A stretch of DNA of 14,670 bases from NCBI GenBank assembly GCA_029210545.1, contig JARGFV010000063.1, positions 1-14,670 of the forward strand, written 5' to 3'. The translations under genes and the position numbers were made by a program. The notes beneath the pieces were generated by a model. The model had not been told where the DNA came from. It ran no database searches and saw only the letters and a list, made by a program, of their open reading frames with translations. The DNA is from a bacterium. GTDB taxonomy: Bacteria; BMS3Abin14. Shown here one piece after another: positions 1 to 8,706 of this stretch; the stretch's first letter is position 1; each line of letters starts with the position of its first letter.

Positions 1-119
1 CTCCACGGAAAGGGAAAAGCGTCGTTTTCCCTTTCCTTACAAATCAATGACTTATGGTGCGGGTCATTGATTTGGGCGCCCCGCGCGGGGCGCGTTGATG
101 GACTTTTTGCGAGTCCATC
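1..119 (-). repeat. Multi-hairpin MITE-like element, copy A (cut by left window edge)
   Basis: Copy of the element also seen at 9406-9558 and 11031-11182, in reverse orientation and truncated by the window start. On the + strand it shows a 12-bp stem (7-18 with 25-36), a 12-bp stem (40-51 with 63-74), an 18-bp perfect GC palindrome (76-93) and an end hairpin (94-104 with 112-122). It abuts the 3' end of dnaA. The 8 bp after its end (120-127) would be one copy of the target duplication; the other lies outside the window. Confidence 0.8.
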
Positions 120-143
120 AACTCTTAGCATCGCTAAGAGTTG
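119..143. terminator. Hairpin over the dnaA stop codon
   Basis: Perfect 11-bp inverted repeat (119-129 with 133-143) around a 3-nt loop. It includes the last codons and TAG stop of dnaA. No T tract follows on the dnaA strand, so it may protect or process the 3' end rather than act as a classical intrinsic terminator. Its left arm overlaps the presumed target site of repeat copy A. Confidence 0.5.
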
Positions 144-1504
144 TTCCCTTCCAGTTCCCGTGTGATGTGATCGATGGTATTGGCAAAGTCCGGGTCGTTA
201 TGAACGATATTTTCCAGCTTGTGGACCGCGTGGAGAACTGTGGAATGATCCCGGCCCCCGAAATGGCGGCCGATCTCGGGAAGGGAGAGATCCGTCAACT
301 GGCGGGTCATATACATGGCCGTGTGGCGAGGCAGGATAAAGGCCTTGTTCTTTTTCTTGGATTTCATATCCGACATCTTGACGTTGAAAAAGGAGGACAC
401 CCTTTTCTGGATGTCGTCCACCGTTATAACCTTCTTTTTTTGCTCAAGAAAGTTCTTCAGGGCATCCTGGACAAGTTCCGTGGAGATAACCCTGGTTCTG
501 GCGAAAACGGCAAATGCCGTTACTCTCTGAAGGTAACCCTCGAGTTCCCTGATATTGGATCCGGTGTTTTCAGCCAGGAACAAAGCGGCATCCTTGGGCA
601 GTGACCACCCGGCCAGATCCGCCTTCTTTTCCAGGATGGCGATCTTCGTTTCCAGATCGGGAGCCTGGATGTCCGCGATAAGCCCCCACTCAAAACGGGA
701 CCTGAGCCTCTCCTCCAGGTCGGGGATCTCCCTGGGGAACTTGTCTGAAGATACGACGATCTGTTTGTGGGAGTCGAAGAGGGTGTTGAATGTATGAAAA
801 AACTCCTCCTGGGTCCTTTCCTTTCCGGCGATGAACTGGATGTCGTCCACGAGAAGAATATCCATGTTACGGTAGGTTTCCCTGAATTGGGGCATGCGGT
901 CGAACCGGAGGCTGTTGATCAGTTCGTTCATGAACCGTTCGGAGGACAGGTAGCAAAGGCGGATATCGGGGTTCCGGGACCGGGCGTAGTTGCCGATGGC
1001 GTGCATGAGGTGTGTTTTACCCAGGCCGACGCCGCCATAGACAAAAAGAGGGTTATAGGAACGAGCCGGCTGTTCGGCAACGGCGAGGGCCGCGGCGTGG
1101 GCGAACTGGTTGCTGTTGCCGACGACAAACGTGTCGAAAGTATATTTCGGGTTCAACGTCAAATGGCTGTTGGCCTGGCTGGACGGCGGCGGGAGGTCCG
1201 GGTGTATTGTCCTGGCTGGAGCGGCGGGGGGCAGGTCCGGAATGGAGGCGGGCGCCGCCGGTTCGGTGACCTCGATCCTGATGGAAAGATCCACGCCCGT
1301 GATCCCTTGCGCCGCGTTGATAAGGGTGGCCAAATAGTTTTCTTCGATCCAGTCCCTGATAAACGTGTGGGGTGCATCGAGGGTCAGATAATTTTCATCC
1401 AGGGCTGCCGGGTTCAGGGTCCCGAACCAGGTGTTGAAGATCTGGGGGTTGACCTCGTCCTTGAGGTCGGCCAGAATTTTTTTCCAGAGTTGTTGGGCCT
1501 TCAT
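134..1504 (-). CDS. dnaA: Chromosomal replication initiator DnaA
   Basis: DnaA is the AAA+ ATPase that binds DnaA boxes at oriC, melts the duplex and loads the helicase. The 456 residues are full length. Domain I is at the N terminus (about 1-80), followed by a Pro/Ala-rich linker (about 80-115). The AAA+ core has Walker A GGVGLGKT (157-164), Walker B ILLVDD (216-221), an arginine-finger region ERLRSRF (265-271) and sensor II GSNIRELEG (315-323). Domain IV carries the DNA-binding signature GRHFGGRDHSTVLHA (412-426). The ATG start gives the family N terminus (MKAQQLWKKIL); AAAGG lies just upstream as a modest RBS. It faces away from rpmH with the putative origin between. A repeat element abuts its 3' end; dnaN may lie further left, outside the window. 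Confidence 0.98.
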   Translation of the reverse strand: MKAQQLWKKILADLKDEVNPQIFNTWFGTLNPAALDENYLTLDAPHTFIRDWIEENYLATLINAAQGITGVDLSIRIEVTEPAAPASIPDLPPAAPARTIHPDLPPPSSQANSHLTLNPKYTFDTFVVGNSNQFAHAAALAVAEQPARSYNPLFVYGGVGLGKTHLMHAIGNYARSRNPDIRLCYLSSERFMNELINSLRFDRMPQFRETYRNMDILLVDDIQFIAGKERTQEEFFHTFNTLFDSHKQIVVSSDKFPREIPDLEERLRSRFEWGLIADIQAPDLETKIAILEKKADLAGWSLPKDAALFLAENTGSNIRELEGYLQRVTAFAVFARTRVISTELVQDALKNFLEQKKKVITVDDIQKRVSSFFNVKMSDMKSKKKNKAFILPRHTAMYMTRQLTDLSLPEIGRHFGGRDHSTVLHAVHKLENIVHNDPDFANTIDHITRELEGNNS

Positions 1505-1573
1505 TTTGCCTTTGATTACGAGACCTTGCAGTTGCCGCGACCGTCCGATGACACGCCCGGTTTACACACAGGC

Positions 1574-1582
1574 TATTCCACA
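1574..1582 (+). promoter_or_regulatory. DnaA-box-like site TATTCCACA
   Basis: Differs from TTATCCACA at two positions. It lies about 70 bp upstream of the dnaA start and only 2 bp from a second, oppositely oriented box, so the pair is well placed for origin binding and dnaA autoregulation. Confidence 0.55.
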
Positions 1583-1584
1583 GG

Positions 1585-1593
1585 TGTGGAAAA
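1585..1593 (-). promoter_or_regulatory. DnaA-box-like site TTTTCCACA
   Basis: Minus-strand 9-mer with one mismatch to TTATCCACA. It faces the box at 1574-1582 and directly borders the AT-rich stretch. Confidence 0.6.
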
Positions 1594-1672
1594 GTTAAAA
1601 AGTCATGAAAAAACAACCGGTTACGCAAGTAGTTTGTAATACTTTTAAGTTAGATTCACAGCTCTGTAGATT

Positions 1673-1681
1673 TGTGGAAAC
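1673..1681 (-). promoter_or_regulatory. DnaA-box-like site GTTTCCACA
   Basis: Minus-strand 9-mer with two mismatches to TTATCCACA, inside the AT-rich part of the presumed origin. Weaker than the pair at 1574-1593. Confidence 0.45.
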
Positions 1682-1863
1682 AGCGGAAAAAAGTACCGTT
1701 TTAACAGAAACTTAACCGGTTTCATCTTTGGTGGAGTAACCCCCTTTGCCCCCTGCCGGTTGATCCAAAAAAAGACCCCATCGGGCAGGACATGAAAATT
1801 GGCACCATCTCTCCCCGGAAGAGCGAATGATTTGTATAACAGAACGCCAATGAGAGTGGCAAG

Positions 1864-1903
1864 CCCCAAAATCGGGTATCCATTGAACTGCCCGATTTTG
1901 GGG
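1864..1903. repeat. 13-bp perfect inverted repeat in the origin region
   Basis: CCCCAAAATCGGG (1864-1876) is repeated inverted at 1891-1903 around a 14-nt loop. The loop and right arm fall between the -35-like TTGAAC (1883-1888) and -10-like TATATA (1905-1910), so it could be an operator on a rightward promoter or a structural part of the origin. Confidence 0.7.
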
Positions 1904-1910
1904 ATATATA
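1883..1910 (+). promoter_or_regulatory. Sigma70-like promoter candidate, distal
   Basis: TTGAAC (1883-1888), a 16-bp spacer and TATATA (1905-1910), reading toward rpmH. It is about 310 bp upstream of the rpmH start and overlaps the inverted repeat at 1864-1903. Found by inspection only. Confidence 0.4.
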
Positions 1911-1931
1911 AAAGACCAGAAATCCGCTTAA

Positions 1932-1957
1932 CCAGACCCCTTTCCCAGACCCCTTTC
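1932..1957 (+). repeat. Perfect tandem repeat of a 13-mer
   Basis: CCAGACCCCTTTC occurs twice head to tail (1932-1944, 1945-1957) inside the presumed origin. It is GC-rich, so unlike the AT-rich 13-mers of an unwinding element. It could be an iteron-like site or a slippage duplication. Confidence 0.7.
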
Positions 1958-2069
1958 GTAGTGGCTGTAATTGCGTGTAGCTGTCTCCTGCCTGCGAAAG
2001 AGTTGTTTTCTGGAGAACAGGCTGCCAAAAGAGCCCCATGGTGGCCTGATATAGGGAGGCTAAAACCAA

Positions 2070-2098
2070 TTGCAGATTTCAGGTTTCTTTGTTATATA
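2070..2098 (+). promoter_or_regulatory. Sigma70-like promoter candidate for rpmH/rnpA
   Basis: TTGCAG (2070-2075), a 17-bp spacer and TATATA (2093-2098) would start transcription near 2105, about 60 nt before the rnpA ATG at 2163 and 120 nt before the rpmH TTG. The -10 and spacing are good, the -35 is weak. Confidence 0.45.
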
Positions 2099-2162
2099 GG
2101 CACGTTCTACGCCGGATGTGTGAGCGGTTTTCACCGGAAGGCGGCTGAAGGGCAGAAATACC

Positions 2163-2732
2163 ATGAAAAACGGGATTCGTCCCCGGGGTACAGTTGCGGG
2201 GGCTGAAGGCAGGAGGAAGGGATTTGAAAAGGACATTTCAACCCAGCAATGTTTCCAGGCAGAGGACCCACGGGTTCCGGCTCCGCATGAGGACCCGGGG
2301 CGGGCGCCTCATACTGAAAAGAAGGCGCGCCAAGGGAAGAAAGCGGCTGACGGTCTGACCGGGGGAAAAACCGATCCCCGCTTTCCCCGTGAAGCCCGGA
2401 TCCGATCCCGGGCTGAATACCTAAAGGTCCAGAATACGGGACGAAGAGCGCGGGGACGATACCTTCTTCTTCTTTCTGTTGATAACGACCTTCCCATTAC
2501 CCGCTTCGGCATCACCGTATCCAGGAAAACAGGCAATGCAGTCACCAGGAACCGGGTCAAGAGGCGTCTCCGTGAGATCCAGCGCCAGAACAGGGGCCGG
2601 TTCGTCCCCGGGAAAGACCTGGTTGCCATAGCCACACGGCAGGCGCCGCAAGCTTCCTACTCCGAACTGGAGGGAGAGTTCTTGAAACTGGCAACAAGCG
2701 CTGGGCTGACGGAAGGTGCAACACCGGCATGA
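2163..2732 (+). CDS. rnpA: RNase P protein component, long frame enclosing rpmH
   Basis: RnpA is the protein subunit that helps the RNase P RNA bind pre-tRNA and mature tRNA 5' ends. The family domain is the C-terminal part (about residues 74-189): [16 protein letters not shown], then [25 protein letters not shown] (about 118-142), which contains the RNR signature. The start is a real puzzle. The only ATG, GTG or TTG ahead of the domain is ATG 2163, with GAAGGG 9 nt upstream. It gives 189 residues against the usual 110-130, and the first third overlaps rpmH in another frame. A CTG at 2355-2357 overlaps the rpmH stop as CTGA and would give a normal 125-residue protein. The stop overlaps the yidD start as ATGA, implying coupled translation. 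Confidence 0.85.
   Translation: MKNGIRPRGTVAGAEGRRKGFEKDISTQQCFQAEDPRVPAPHEDPGRAPHTEKKARQGKKAADGLTGGKTDPRFPREARIRSRAEYLKVQNTGRRARGRYLLLLSVDNDLPITRFGITVSRKTGNAVTRNRVKRRLREIQRQNRGRFVPGKDLVAIATRQAPQASYSELEGEFLKLATSAGLTEGATPA
2224..2358 (+). CDS. rpmH: Ribosomal protein L34 (bL34)
   Basis: Short basic protein of the large ribosomal subunit. The 44 codons read [38 protein letters not shown] and KRLTV, which is a complete and typical L34. The start is TTG, preceded by a strong AGGAGG (2211-2216) with 7 nt spacing. The gene lies in a different frame from rnpA and is wholly inside the rnpA reading frame if that begins at ATG 2163. A gene caller that forbids nested genes would miss it. It is the first gene of the rpmH-rnpA-yidD-yidC block, whose promoter is probably in the presumed origin region. 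Confidence 0.97.
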   Translation: MKRTFQPSNVSRQRTHGFRLRMRTRGGRLILKRRRAKGRKRLTV

Positions 2733-3109
2733 AATCTTCCCTGCTTTCTGCTATCCGTTTTTACAGGAAATGGATATCTCCGGCCTTCCCCCGGTCGTGC
2801 CGGTTCATGCCCACCTGCTCTGCCTACGCCATACAGGCCATCGAGAGACACGGATCTTTAAAGGGTGCAGCCCTTGCGGCAGGACGGCTGGCCCGGTGTC
2901 ACCCGTTTCACCCCGGCGGGTGGGACCCGGTACCAACTGTATCGGAGTATGAGGGTAACGGAAAAACGGGGTCAAAGCTTGGCGGATGTGGTCACAATCA
3001 GGAGATAAAATCCGCCCATAAAAATTACGCGGGTGATCAACACGCCCAGAGTTCGGTTTTTTACTCCGACACCCCGACACCCCGACGCCCCGACACTCTA
3101 CGAGGTTAA
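2729..3109 (+). CDS. yidD: Membrane protein insertion efficiency factor YidD, long C terminus
   Basis: Small membrane-associated protein that assists YidC-dependent insertion of inner-membrane proteins. The family core is residues 1-68: an amphipathic N terminus ([13 protein letters not shown]), the cysteine motif [11 protein letters not shown] and the end motif [14 protein letters not shown]. Family members usually stop soon after this at 70-90 residues. Here the frame runs on to 126 residues through a polar tail with no recognisable motif, its last part encoded by an 8-nt tandem repeat (3066-3097). The ATG overlaps the rnpA stop as ATGA, so translation is probably coupled, and yidC begins 3 nt after its stop. 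The tail is likely acquired by read-on into intergenic repeat DNA. Confidence 0.9.
   Translation: MKSSLLSAIRFYRKWISPAFPRSCRFMPTCSAYAIQAIERHGSLKGAALAAGRLARCHPFHPGGWDPVPTVSEYEGNGKTGSKLGGCGHNQEIKSAHKNYAGDQHAQSSVFYSDTPTPRRPDTLRG
3066..3097 (+). repeat. Period-8 tandem repeat just before yidC
   Basis: Four head-to-tail copies of CCGACACC, the third with A to G and the last ending in T. It lies in the 3' part of the yidD frame and ends 15 nt before the yidC start, just ahead of the yidC RBS. Confidence 0.85.
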
Positions 3110-3112
3110 TTC

Positions 3113-4837
3113 ATGGACGATCAGGGAAAAAGACTGCTCATCGCTCTGGCGATCTCCTTCGCCTTTTTGTTCTTTTATCAGAACTATATTGTACCTCCGG
3201 CCCCGGTTGACACGATCCGGGAAGAGAAGGGCGCAACGGAAACCGTGGGGGGCGGAGACATCCCGGGATCCGCAGCTGCCATGGAGACCGTTATTGCTAC
3301 CGTCGCGGTCGCGCCGGCCGGAACCCTCGAGCCCATCGCCGCCCAGGGGGAGGAAACAATCACTGTCGACACCCCACTTTTCAGGGTCACTTTGTCGAAC
3401 CGGGGAGCTGTCATCAGGAGTCTGACCCTTGACCGGTACCGTGAGGAACTCAAAGAGCTCGAATCCCACGTGGAGATGGTCCATGCCCAGCCTGGGGAGA
3501 CGGCCTTTCCCCTGTCTGCCGAGTTCGTCGCGGCAGGCGGCCCCCTTGGTTTTTCCCAGGCCCTGTTCCTTACGGAGGGAAAAGACATGGTGCTGGAACC
3601 GGGACAGAGCCAGGATGTGATATACCGGTACAGGACCCCTGAGGGCCTCGAGATGATCAAGACCCTCGGTTTTACGGCCGACACCTATGAAGTGATGGTC
3701 TCTGTCCAGCTTATCAACCGGTCCAGGGAATCGTTGGGAGGGCGGGCCGAGTTGATGTGGGCACCGGGACTCGAACCGGCAGCCGGCGCCAAGGAAGGCA
3801 GCAAGTTATCCGCGAACCGATACGGATACAAGGGGGCCGTCTACCTGGACGGAGGCAAGGCCGAAAAGATCAAGGGCGGCAAGCTGGAAGGGACCACCTC
3901 TTTCGAGGGGCCCATGCAGTGGATCGCGTCCGAAGACATGTACTTTGTGGCGGCTTTCATGCCCACGGAAGGGGTGACCGGCGCTCTGGCGCGAAAGGGC
4001 ACCGGGGACAGAGTCGACGTGGGTGTCTATTCGCAGCTCCGCATCCCTCCCGGTGGTGGCGCTGCCATGGCCGCGACCGCCTATATCGGGCCCAAGGAGA
4101 TGGCCTCCCTGAAGGCCGTTTCGCCGGCGTTGATCAAGGTCATAGACCTGGGCTTTTTCAGTATCATCGCCAAGCCCCTGCTCGACATGCTCAATTTCTT
4201 CCACCGTTACCTGGGCAACTACGGACTTGCCATCATTATCCTTAGCGCGCTGATCAAGATCGTCTTCATCCCCTTTTCCAGCATCAGCCACCGATCCATG
4301 AAAAAGATGCAGACGCTGCAGCCCCAGATCAACGCCCTCAGGGACAAGTACAAGAAGGATCGCGACCAACTCAACCAGGAGATCATGAAGCTGTACCAGA
4401 TAAACAAGGTCAACCCCGCGGGCGGCTGCCTACCCATCCTGGTCCAGATTCCGGTCTTTTTCGCCCTGTACCGGGCACTGCTGGGCGCCATCGAACTGCG
4501 CCACGCCCCGTTCGCTTTATGGATCGTTGATCTTTCAGCCAAGGACCCACTTTACATAACACCAATCTTCATGGGCGCTACCATGTTCCTGCAGCAGAAG
4601 ATGACCCCTACGACCGGCGATCCCCGTCAGGCTCAGATCATGATGTTCATGCCCATCGTTTTCACAGCCCTGTTCCTGAGCTTCCCTGCCGGCCTGGTGA
4701 TCTACTGGACCGTCAACAACGTTCTGACCATCGGCCACCAGTGGTGGATGAACCGCGGCCTGAATGTTCCCGTGGCGGTAGAGGAGGAGAAAAAGGACAA
4801 GAAGGGAAAGGGAAAAAGTAAAAGCCCACGTACGTGA
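3113..4837 (+). CDS. yidC: Membrane protein insertase YidC
   Basis: YidC inserts proteins into the inner membrane, alone or with Sec; known substrates include ATP synthase c subunits. The 574 residues match the Gram-negative form: an N-terminal membrane anchor (about 7-27), a large periplasmic domain (to about 340), then the conserved five-helix core. The core has LSALIKIVFIPFS with a basic residue (K382) where the substrate-binding groove has its positive charge, a cytoplasmic coiled-coil loop (MKKMQTLQPQINALRDKYKKD), NPAGGCLPILVQIPVFFALY and FPAGLVIYWTVNN. The C tail is Lys-rich, as in ribosome-binding forms. The start has GAGG 7 nt upstream. The jag gene often found after yidC is absent here. 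Confidence 0.97.
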   Translation: MDDQGKRLLIALAISFAFLFFYQNYIVPPAPVDTIREEKGATETVGGGDIPGSAAAMETVIATVAVAPAGTLEPIAAQGEETITVDTPLFRVTLSNRGAVIRSLTLDRYREELKELESHVEMVHAQPGETAFPLSAEFVAAGGPLGFSQALFLTEGKDMVLEPGQSQDVIYRYRTPEGLEMIKTLGFTADTYEVMVSVQLINRSRESLGGRAELMWAPGLEPAAGAKEGSKLSANRYGYKGAVYLDGGKAEKIKGGKLEGTTSFEGPMQWIASEDMYFVAAFMPTEGVTGALARKGTGDRVDVGVYSQLRIPPGGGAAMAATAYIGPKEMASLKAVSPALIKVIDLGFFSIIAKPLLDMLNFFHRYLGNYGLAIIILSALIKIVFIPFSSISHRSMKKMQTLQPQINALRDKYKKDRDQLNQEIMKLYQINKVNPAGGCLPILVQIPVFFALYRALLGAIELRHAPFALWIVDLSAKDPLYITPIFMGATMFLQQKMTPTTGDPRQAQIMMFMPIVFTALFLSFPAGLVIYWTVNNVLTIGHQWWMNRGLNVPVAVEEEKKDKKGKGKSKSPRT

Positions 4838-4961
4838 GTAAACGCGTAGAGCGTTCATGCGGGATGCGCCCATCGCCGGATGTCCCTTTGCCCGTCACAC
4901 ACCTACGCTCACACGAACTTACGGACGTACGTACCAAGGCAGCCACGGAAGGATTGAGCCG

Positions 4962-6386
4962 ATGATCGATGATCTGGATAAAACAAAGGTCACATCATCG
5001 GCTCGCGCATCTGAGGATACCGTGGCTGCGATAAGCACCCCCCCCGGCCCTGGAGCCGTGGGTCTGGTTCGGATCAGCGGCCCCGCAGCAGTTGAGGTGG
5101 GCCAGCGGATCTTCACACCCTTGAGCGGCGCCCGGCCCGATATGCAGGCCAACCGCCGTGCCGTCATCGGCCACGTTCACCCTCCCGGCGACTCCGGATC
5201 GCCCATTGACCAGGCTGTCTGGCTTTTTTTCGCAGGACCTCGCTCCTATACAGGGGAGGACATTGTGGAGATCACCGTCCACGGCGGCCCCCTCATTATG
5301 GCGGAACTGCTCGGGGCCGCGACGGCGGCCGGGGCCCGGCTGGCCGAAGCGGGGGAATTTACCAGGCGCGCCTTTCTCAACGGGCGTCTGGATCTCTCCC
5401 AGGCCGAGGCCGTGGCTTCCCTCATCTTTGCGGGCACCAGCAAGGCTCGCCGCGTCATGCTTGGACAGGTGGAGGGCGCCATGGGCAGGGAGGCAGGCGT
5501 TGTCAGGCGGGCCCTTCTCGACGCAAAGGTCCTCCTGGAAACGGCCATCGATTTTTCCGAGGATGTCCATGGGGATATGGCCGGCGAGGAGCTCGGCGGG
5601 CTGGAAGTCCTGCTCGAGCGGGCGGTACAGATCACAAGCCGGCTCCTGGCGACCTCCCGGCAGGGTATCGCCCTGAAGGAGGGACTCAAGGTCGTCATCG
5701 TCGGCGCCCCCAACGTTGGCAAGTCGAGCCTTCTCAACGCCCTCATCGAGGAAGAAAGGGCCATTGTCCACGAAGTCGCAGGGACGACAAGGGACTTTAT
5801 CGAAGGACGCATCAGTATCGAGGGTGTCCCTATGGTCGTTGTGGACACGGCCGGGATAAGGGAAGGTGCCGCATCCGTGGAAGAGGAGGGGATCCGCAGG
5901 ACCCAGCGGCTCATGGAAAGGGCCGACCTGCTCCTTGTTGTCCTGGACGGGTCCCGGCAGCCGCTTGACGATGAGCTCGAGCTGCTTGAGGCCACGGCTG
6001 GCATGGTGAGGGTCGTCGTCGCCAACAAATGCGATCTGCCGTCTTCCGGAAACGGGCCTCTGCCCGCAGGGGTGGTTCACGCCTCTGCTCTGACAGGCCA
6101 CGGTGTCGGGAAAGTCAAGGAGGCGATTTACGGGGCCTGCGTCGGAGGCGATCCGGCCCTGGAGGAAACCGGGGGGGTGGTGACATCCCTGAGGCAGGCC
6201 GATGCCCTGACAAAGATACGGGACGGGTGCCGACAGAGCCTCGAGGGACTCGGTGCCGGACATGGGCCGGAACTCCTGGCGGTGGGTGTGGACGAGGCGC
6301 TCCTCGGTGTGGGGGAGTTAAGTGGCGAGATCGCTACCGACGAGGTCTTGAACATGATCTTCGAAAGGTTTTGTATAGGGAAATAA
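4962..6386 (+). CDS. mnmE: tRNA modification GTPase MnmE
   Basis: With MnmG it installs the (carboxymethyl)aminomethyl group on wobble U34 of certain tRNAs, using formyl-folate and GTP hydrolysis. The chosen ATG gives 474 residues and has GGAAGGA upstream; the open frame extends left to 4857, but that part lacks family character. Residues about 20-140 form the folate-binding N domain (DTVAAISTPPGPGAVGLVRISG). The inserted G domain has GAPNVGKS (248-255), the TTRD switch, DTAG and NKCDL. The end is FCIGK, with the essential cysteine. mnmG follows after 283 nt of hairpin-rich DNA containing a parS. The 124 nt between yidC and this gene show a loose 8-nt periodicity (TACG/CACG-rich) and no gene. 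Confidence 0.97.
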   Translation: MIDDLDKTKVTSSARASEDTVAAISTPPGPGAVGLVRISGPAAVEVGQRIFTPLSGARPDMQANRRAVIGHVHPPGDSGSPIDQAVWLFFAGPRSYTGEDIVEITVHGGPLIMAELLGAATAAGARLAEAGEFTRRAFLNGRLDLSQAEAVASLIFAGTSKARRVMLGQVEGAMGREAGVVRRALLDAKVLLETAIDFSEDVHGDMAGEELGGLEVLLERAVQITSRLLATSRQGIALKEGLKVVIVGAPNVGKSSLLNALIEEERAIVHEVAGTTRDFIEGRISIEGVPMVVVDTAGIREGAASVEEEGIRRTQRLMERADLLLVVLDGSRQPLDDELELLEATAGMVRVVVANKCDLPSSGNGPLPAGVVHASALTGHGVGKVKEAIYGACVGGDPALEETGGVVTSLRQADALTKIRDGCRQSLEGLGAGHGPELLAVGVDEALLGVGELSGEIATDEVLNMIFERFCIGK

Positions 6387-6419
6387 AACAGTGCAGACTT
6401 ACGATCACACTGTTTTATT
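6382..6419. terminator. Bidirectional hairpin terminator over the mnmE stop
   Basis: AATAAAACAGTG (6382-6393) and CACTGTTTTATT (6408-6419) form a perfect 12-bp stem with a 14-nt loop. The A-rich and T-rich arms would give an A tract before and T tract after in either direction. The mnmE stop codon lies inside the left arm. Confidence 0.65.
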
Positions 6420-6420
6420 A

Positions 6421-6437
6421 TGCAAGCTGCGCTTGCA
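6421..6437. repeat. 7-bp hairpin after mnmE
   Basis: TGCAAGC, 3-nt loop TGC, GCTTGCA. One of several short-loop hairpins packed into the mnmE-mnmG gap. Confidence 0.6.
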
Positions 6438-6472
6438 AGAAAGCATAACTGGGGTTTTCGTAATGTATTCCC

Positions 6473-6501
6473 ACATGCTGATCGCTTTGCGATCAGCATG
6501 T
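6473..6501. repeat. 13-bp perfect hairpin sharing 3 bp with parS1
   Basis: ACATGCTGATCGC (6473-6485), loop TTT and the exact inverse (6489-6501). The right arm runs into the first three bases of the parS at 6499-6514. The second parS has the same arrangement in mirror image. Confidence 0.85.
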
Positions 6502-6514
6502 TTCACGTGAAACA
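6499..6514. promoter_or_regulatory. parS: parS centromere site 1
   Basis: TGTTTCACGTGAAACA is an exact match to the canonical 16-bp parS palindrome bound by chromosomal ParB. ParB encoded at 11238 has the matching family motifs. It is the loading site for ParB-CTP clamps and marks the origin-proximal domain. Confidence 0.97.
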
Positions 6515-6517
6515 TTT

Positions 6518-6532
6518 GCCTGCTGTGCAGGC
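6518..6532. repeat. 6-bp hairpin right of parS1
   Basis: GCCTGC, loop TGT, GCAGGC, 3 bp after parS1, so this parS is framed by hairpins on both sides. Confidence 0.55.
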
Positions 6533-6565
6533 TCAAGCCCAAAGCCTAAAGTCCAACGTCCAAAG
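6531..6565 (+). repeat. Degenerate heptanucleotide array, 5 units
   Basis: Head-to-tail 7-nt units such as CCCAAAG (6538-6544) and TCCAAAG (6559-6565), each sharing the pattern YCYAAMG. Non-coding. Confidence 0.75.
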
Positions 6566-6617
6566 AAAAGGACATCAGGAAAACATCCAGAATAAGGGGC
6601 ATTTCGAAAAACTCATC

Positions 6618-6647
6618 GCAACGTGTCGGTAAAGTCCGACACGTTGC
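6618..6647. repeat. 12-bp perfect hairpin before mnmG
   Basis: GCAACGTGTCGG (6618-6629) and its inverse (6636-6647) around a 6-nt loop, ending 22 nt before the mnmG start. It could be a leader structure or the terminator of a short transcript. No T tract follows. Confidence 0.7.
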
Positions 6648-6669
6648 TAGACCCAGAGGGTTTAAGAGG

Positions 6670-8560
<1,891 letters not shown>

Positions 8561-8568
<8 letters not shown>

Positions 8569-8592
8569 GTGCGTACGTGCGTACGTGCGACT
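8561..8592 (+). repeat. Period-8 tandem repeat starting at the mnmG stop
   Basis: Four units: GTGAGTAA (holding the mnmG stop), GTGCGTAC twice exactly, and GTGCGACT. The sequence looks as if it grew out of the gene end. Confidence 0.85.
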
Positions 8593-8614
8593 AGGCCGAT
8601 CTGTGTCCGCTTTT

Positions 8615-8696
8615 TCGCATTAACGCACGCACGCTTTACGCATGCACGTGGTTTATCGCATTAACGCACCCACGCTCCACGCATTCACGAGGTAAA
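8615..8696 (+). repeat. Two tandem 41-nt units between mnmG and rsmG
   Basis: Units at 8615-8655 and 8656-8696 match at about 34 of 41 positions. Each is built from shorter CGCA/ACGC motifs of about 8 nt (for example CGCATTAA, CGCACGCA). Confidence 0.8.
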
Positions 8697-8706
8697 TGAA
8701 CAGCCA

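Larger units (their letters stand above)
1505..2162. other. Putative chromosomal origin (oriC), dnaA-rpmH intergenic region
   Basis: 658 bp with no convincing gene. The dnaA side holds DnaA-box-like sites at 1574-1582, 1585-1593 and 1673-1681, followed by AT-rich DNA (about 1590-1735) that could be the unwinding element. Further right are a 13-bp inverted repeat (1864-1876 with 1891-1903), a perfect tandem 13-mer (1932-1957) and two promoter-like elements facing rpmH. An origin between divergent dnaA and rpmH is an established bacterial arrangement. The nearby parA, parB and two parS sites agree. Boxes are few and none is the exact TTATCCACA, so the origin call rests mainly on context. Confidence 0.75.

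Noticed and set aside
1645-2069. Two minus-strand frames of 115-127 codons in the presumed origin region
   Set aside because: No family resemblance, low-complexity junctions, and they run across the inverted repeat, tandem 13-mer and AT-rich parts of the origin.
4838-4961. A jag (khpB) gene between yidC and mnmE
   Set aside because: The gap is only 124 nt and has no KH or R3H domain sequence; the gene is absent at this locus or lies elsewhere.
4995-6263. 422-codon minus-strand open frame across mnmE
   Set aside because: Antisense shadow of mnmE, whose folate and G-domain motifs are unmistakable.
6420-6632. 70-codon open frame in the mnmE-mnmG gap
   Set aside because: Made of hairpins, a parS site and a heptad array; no protein-like features.
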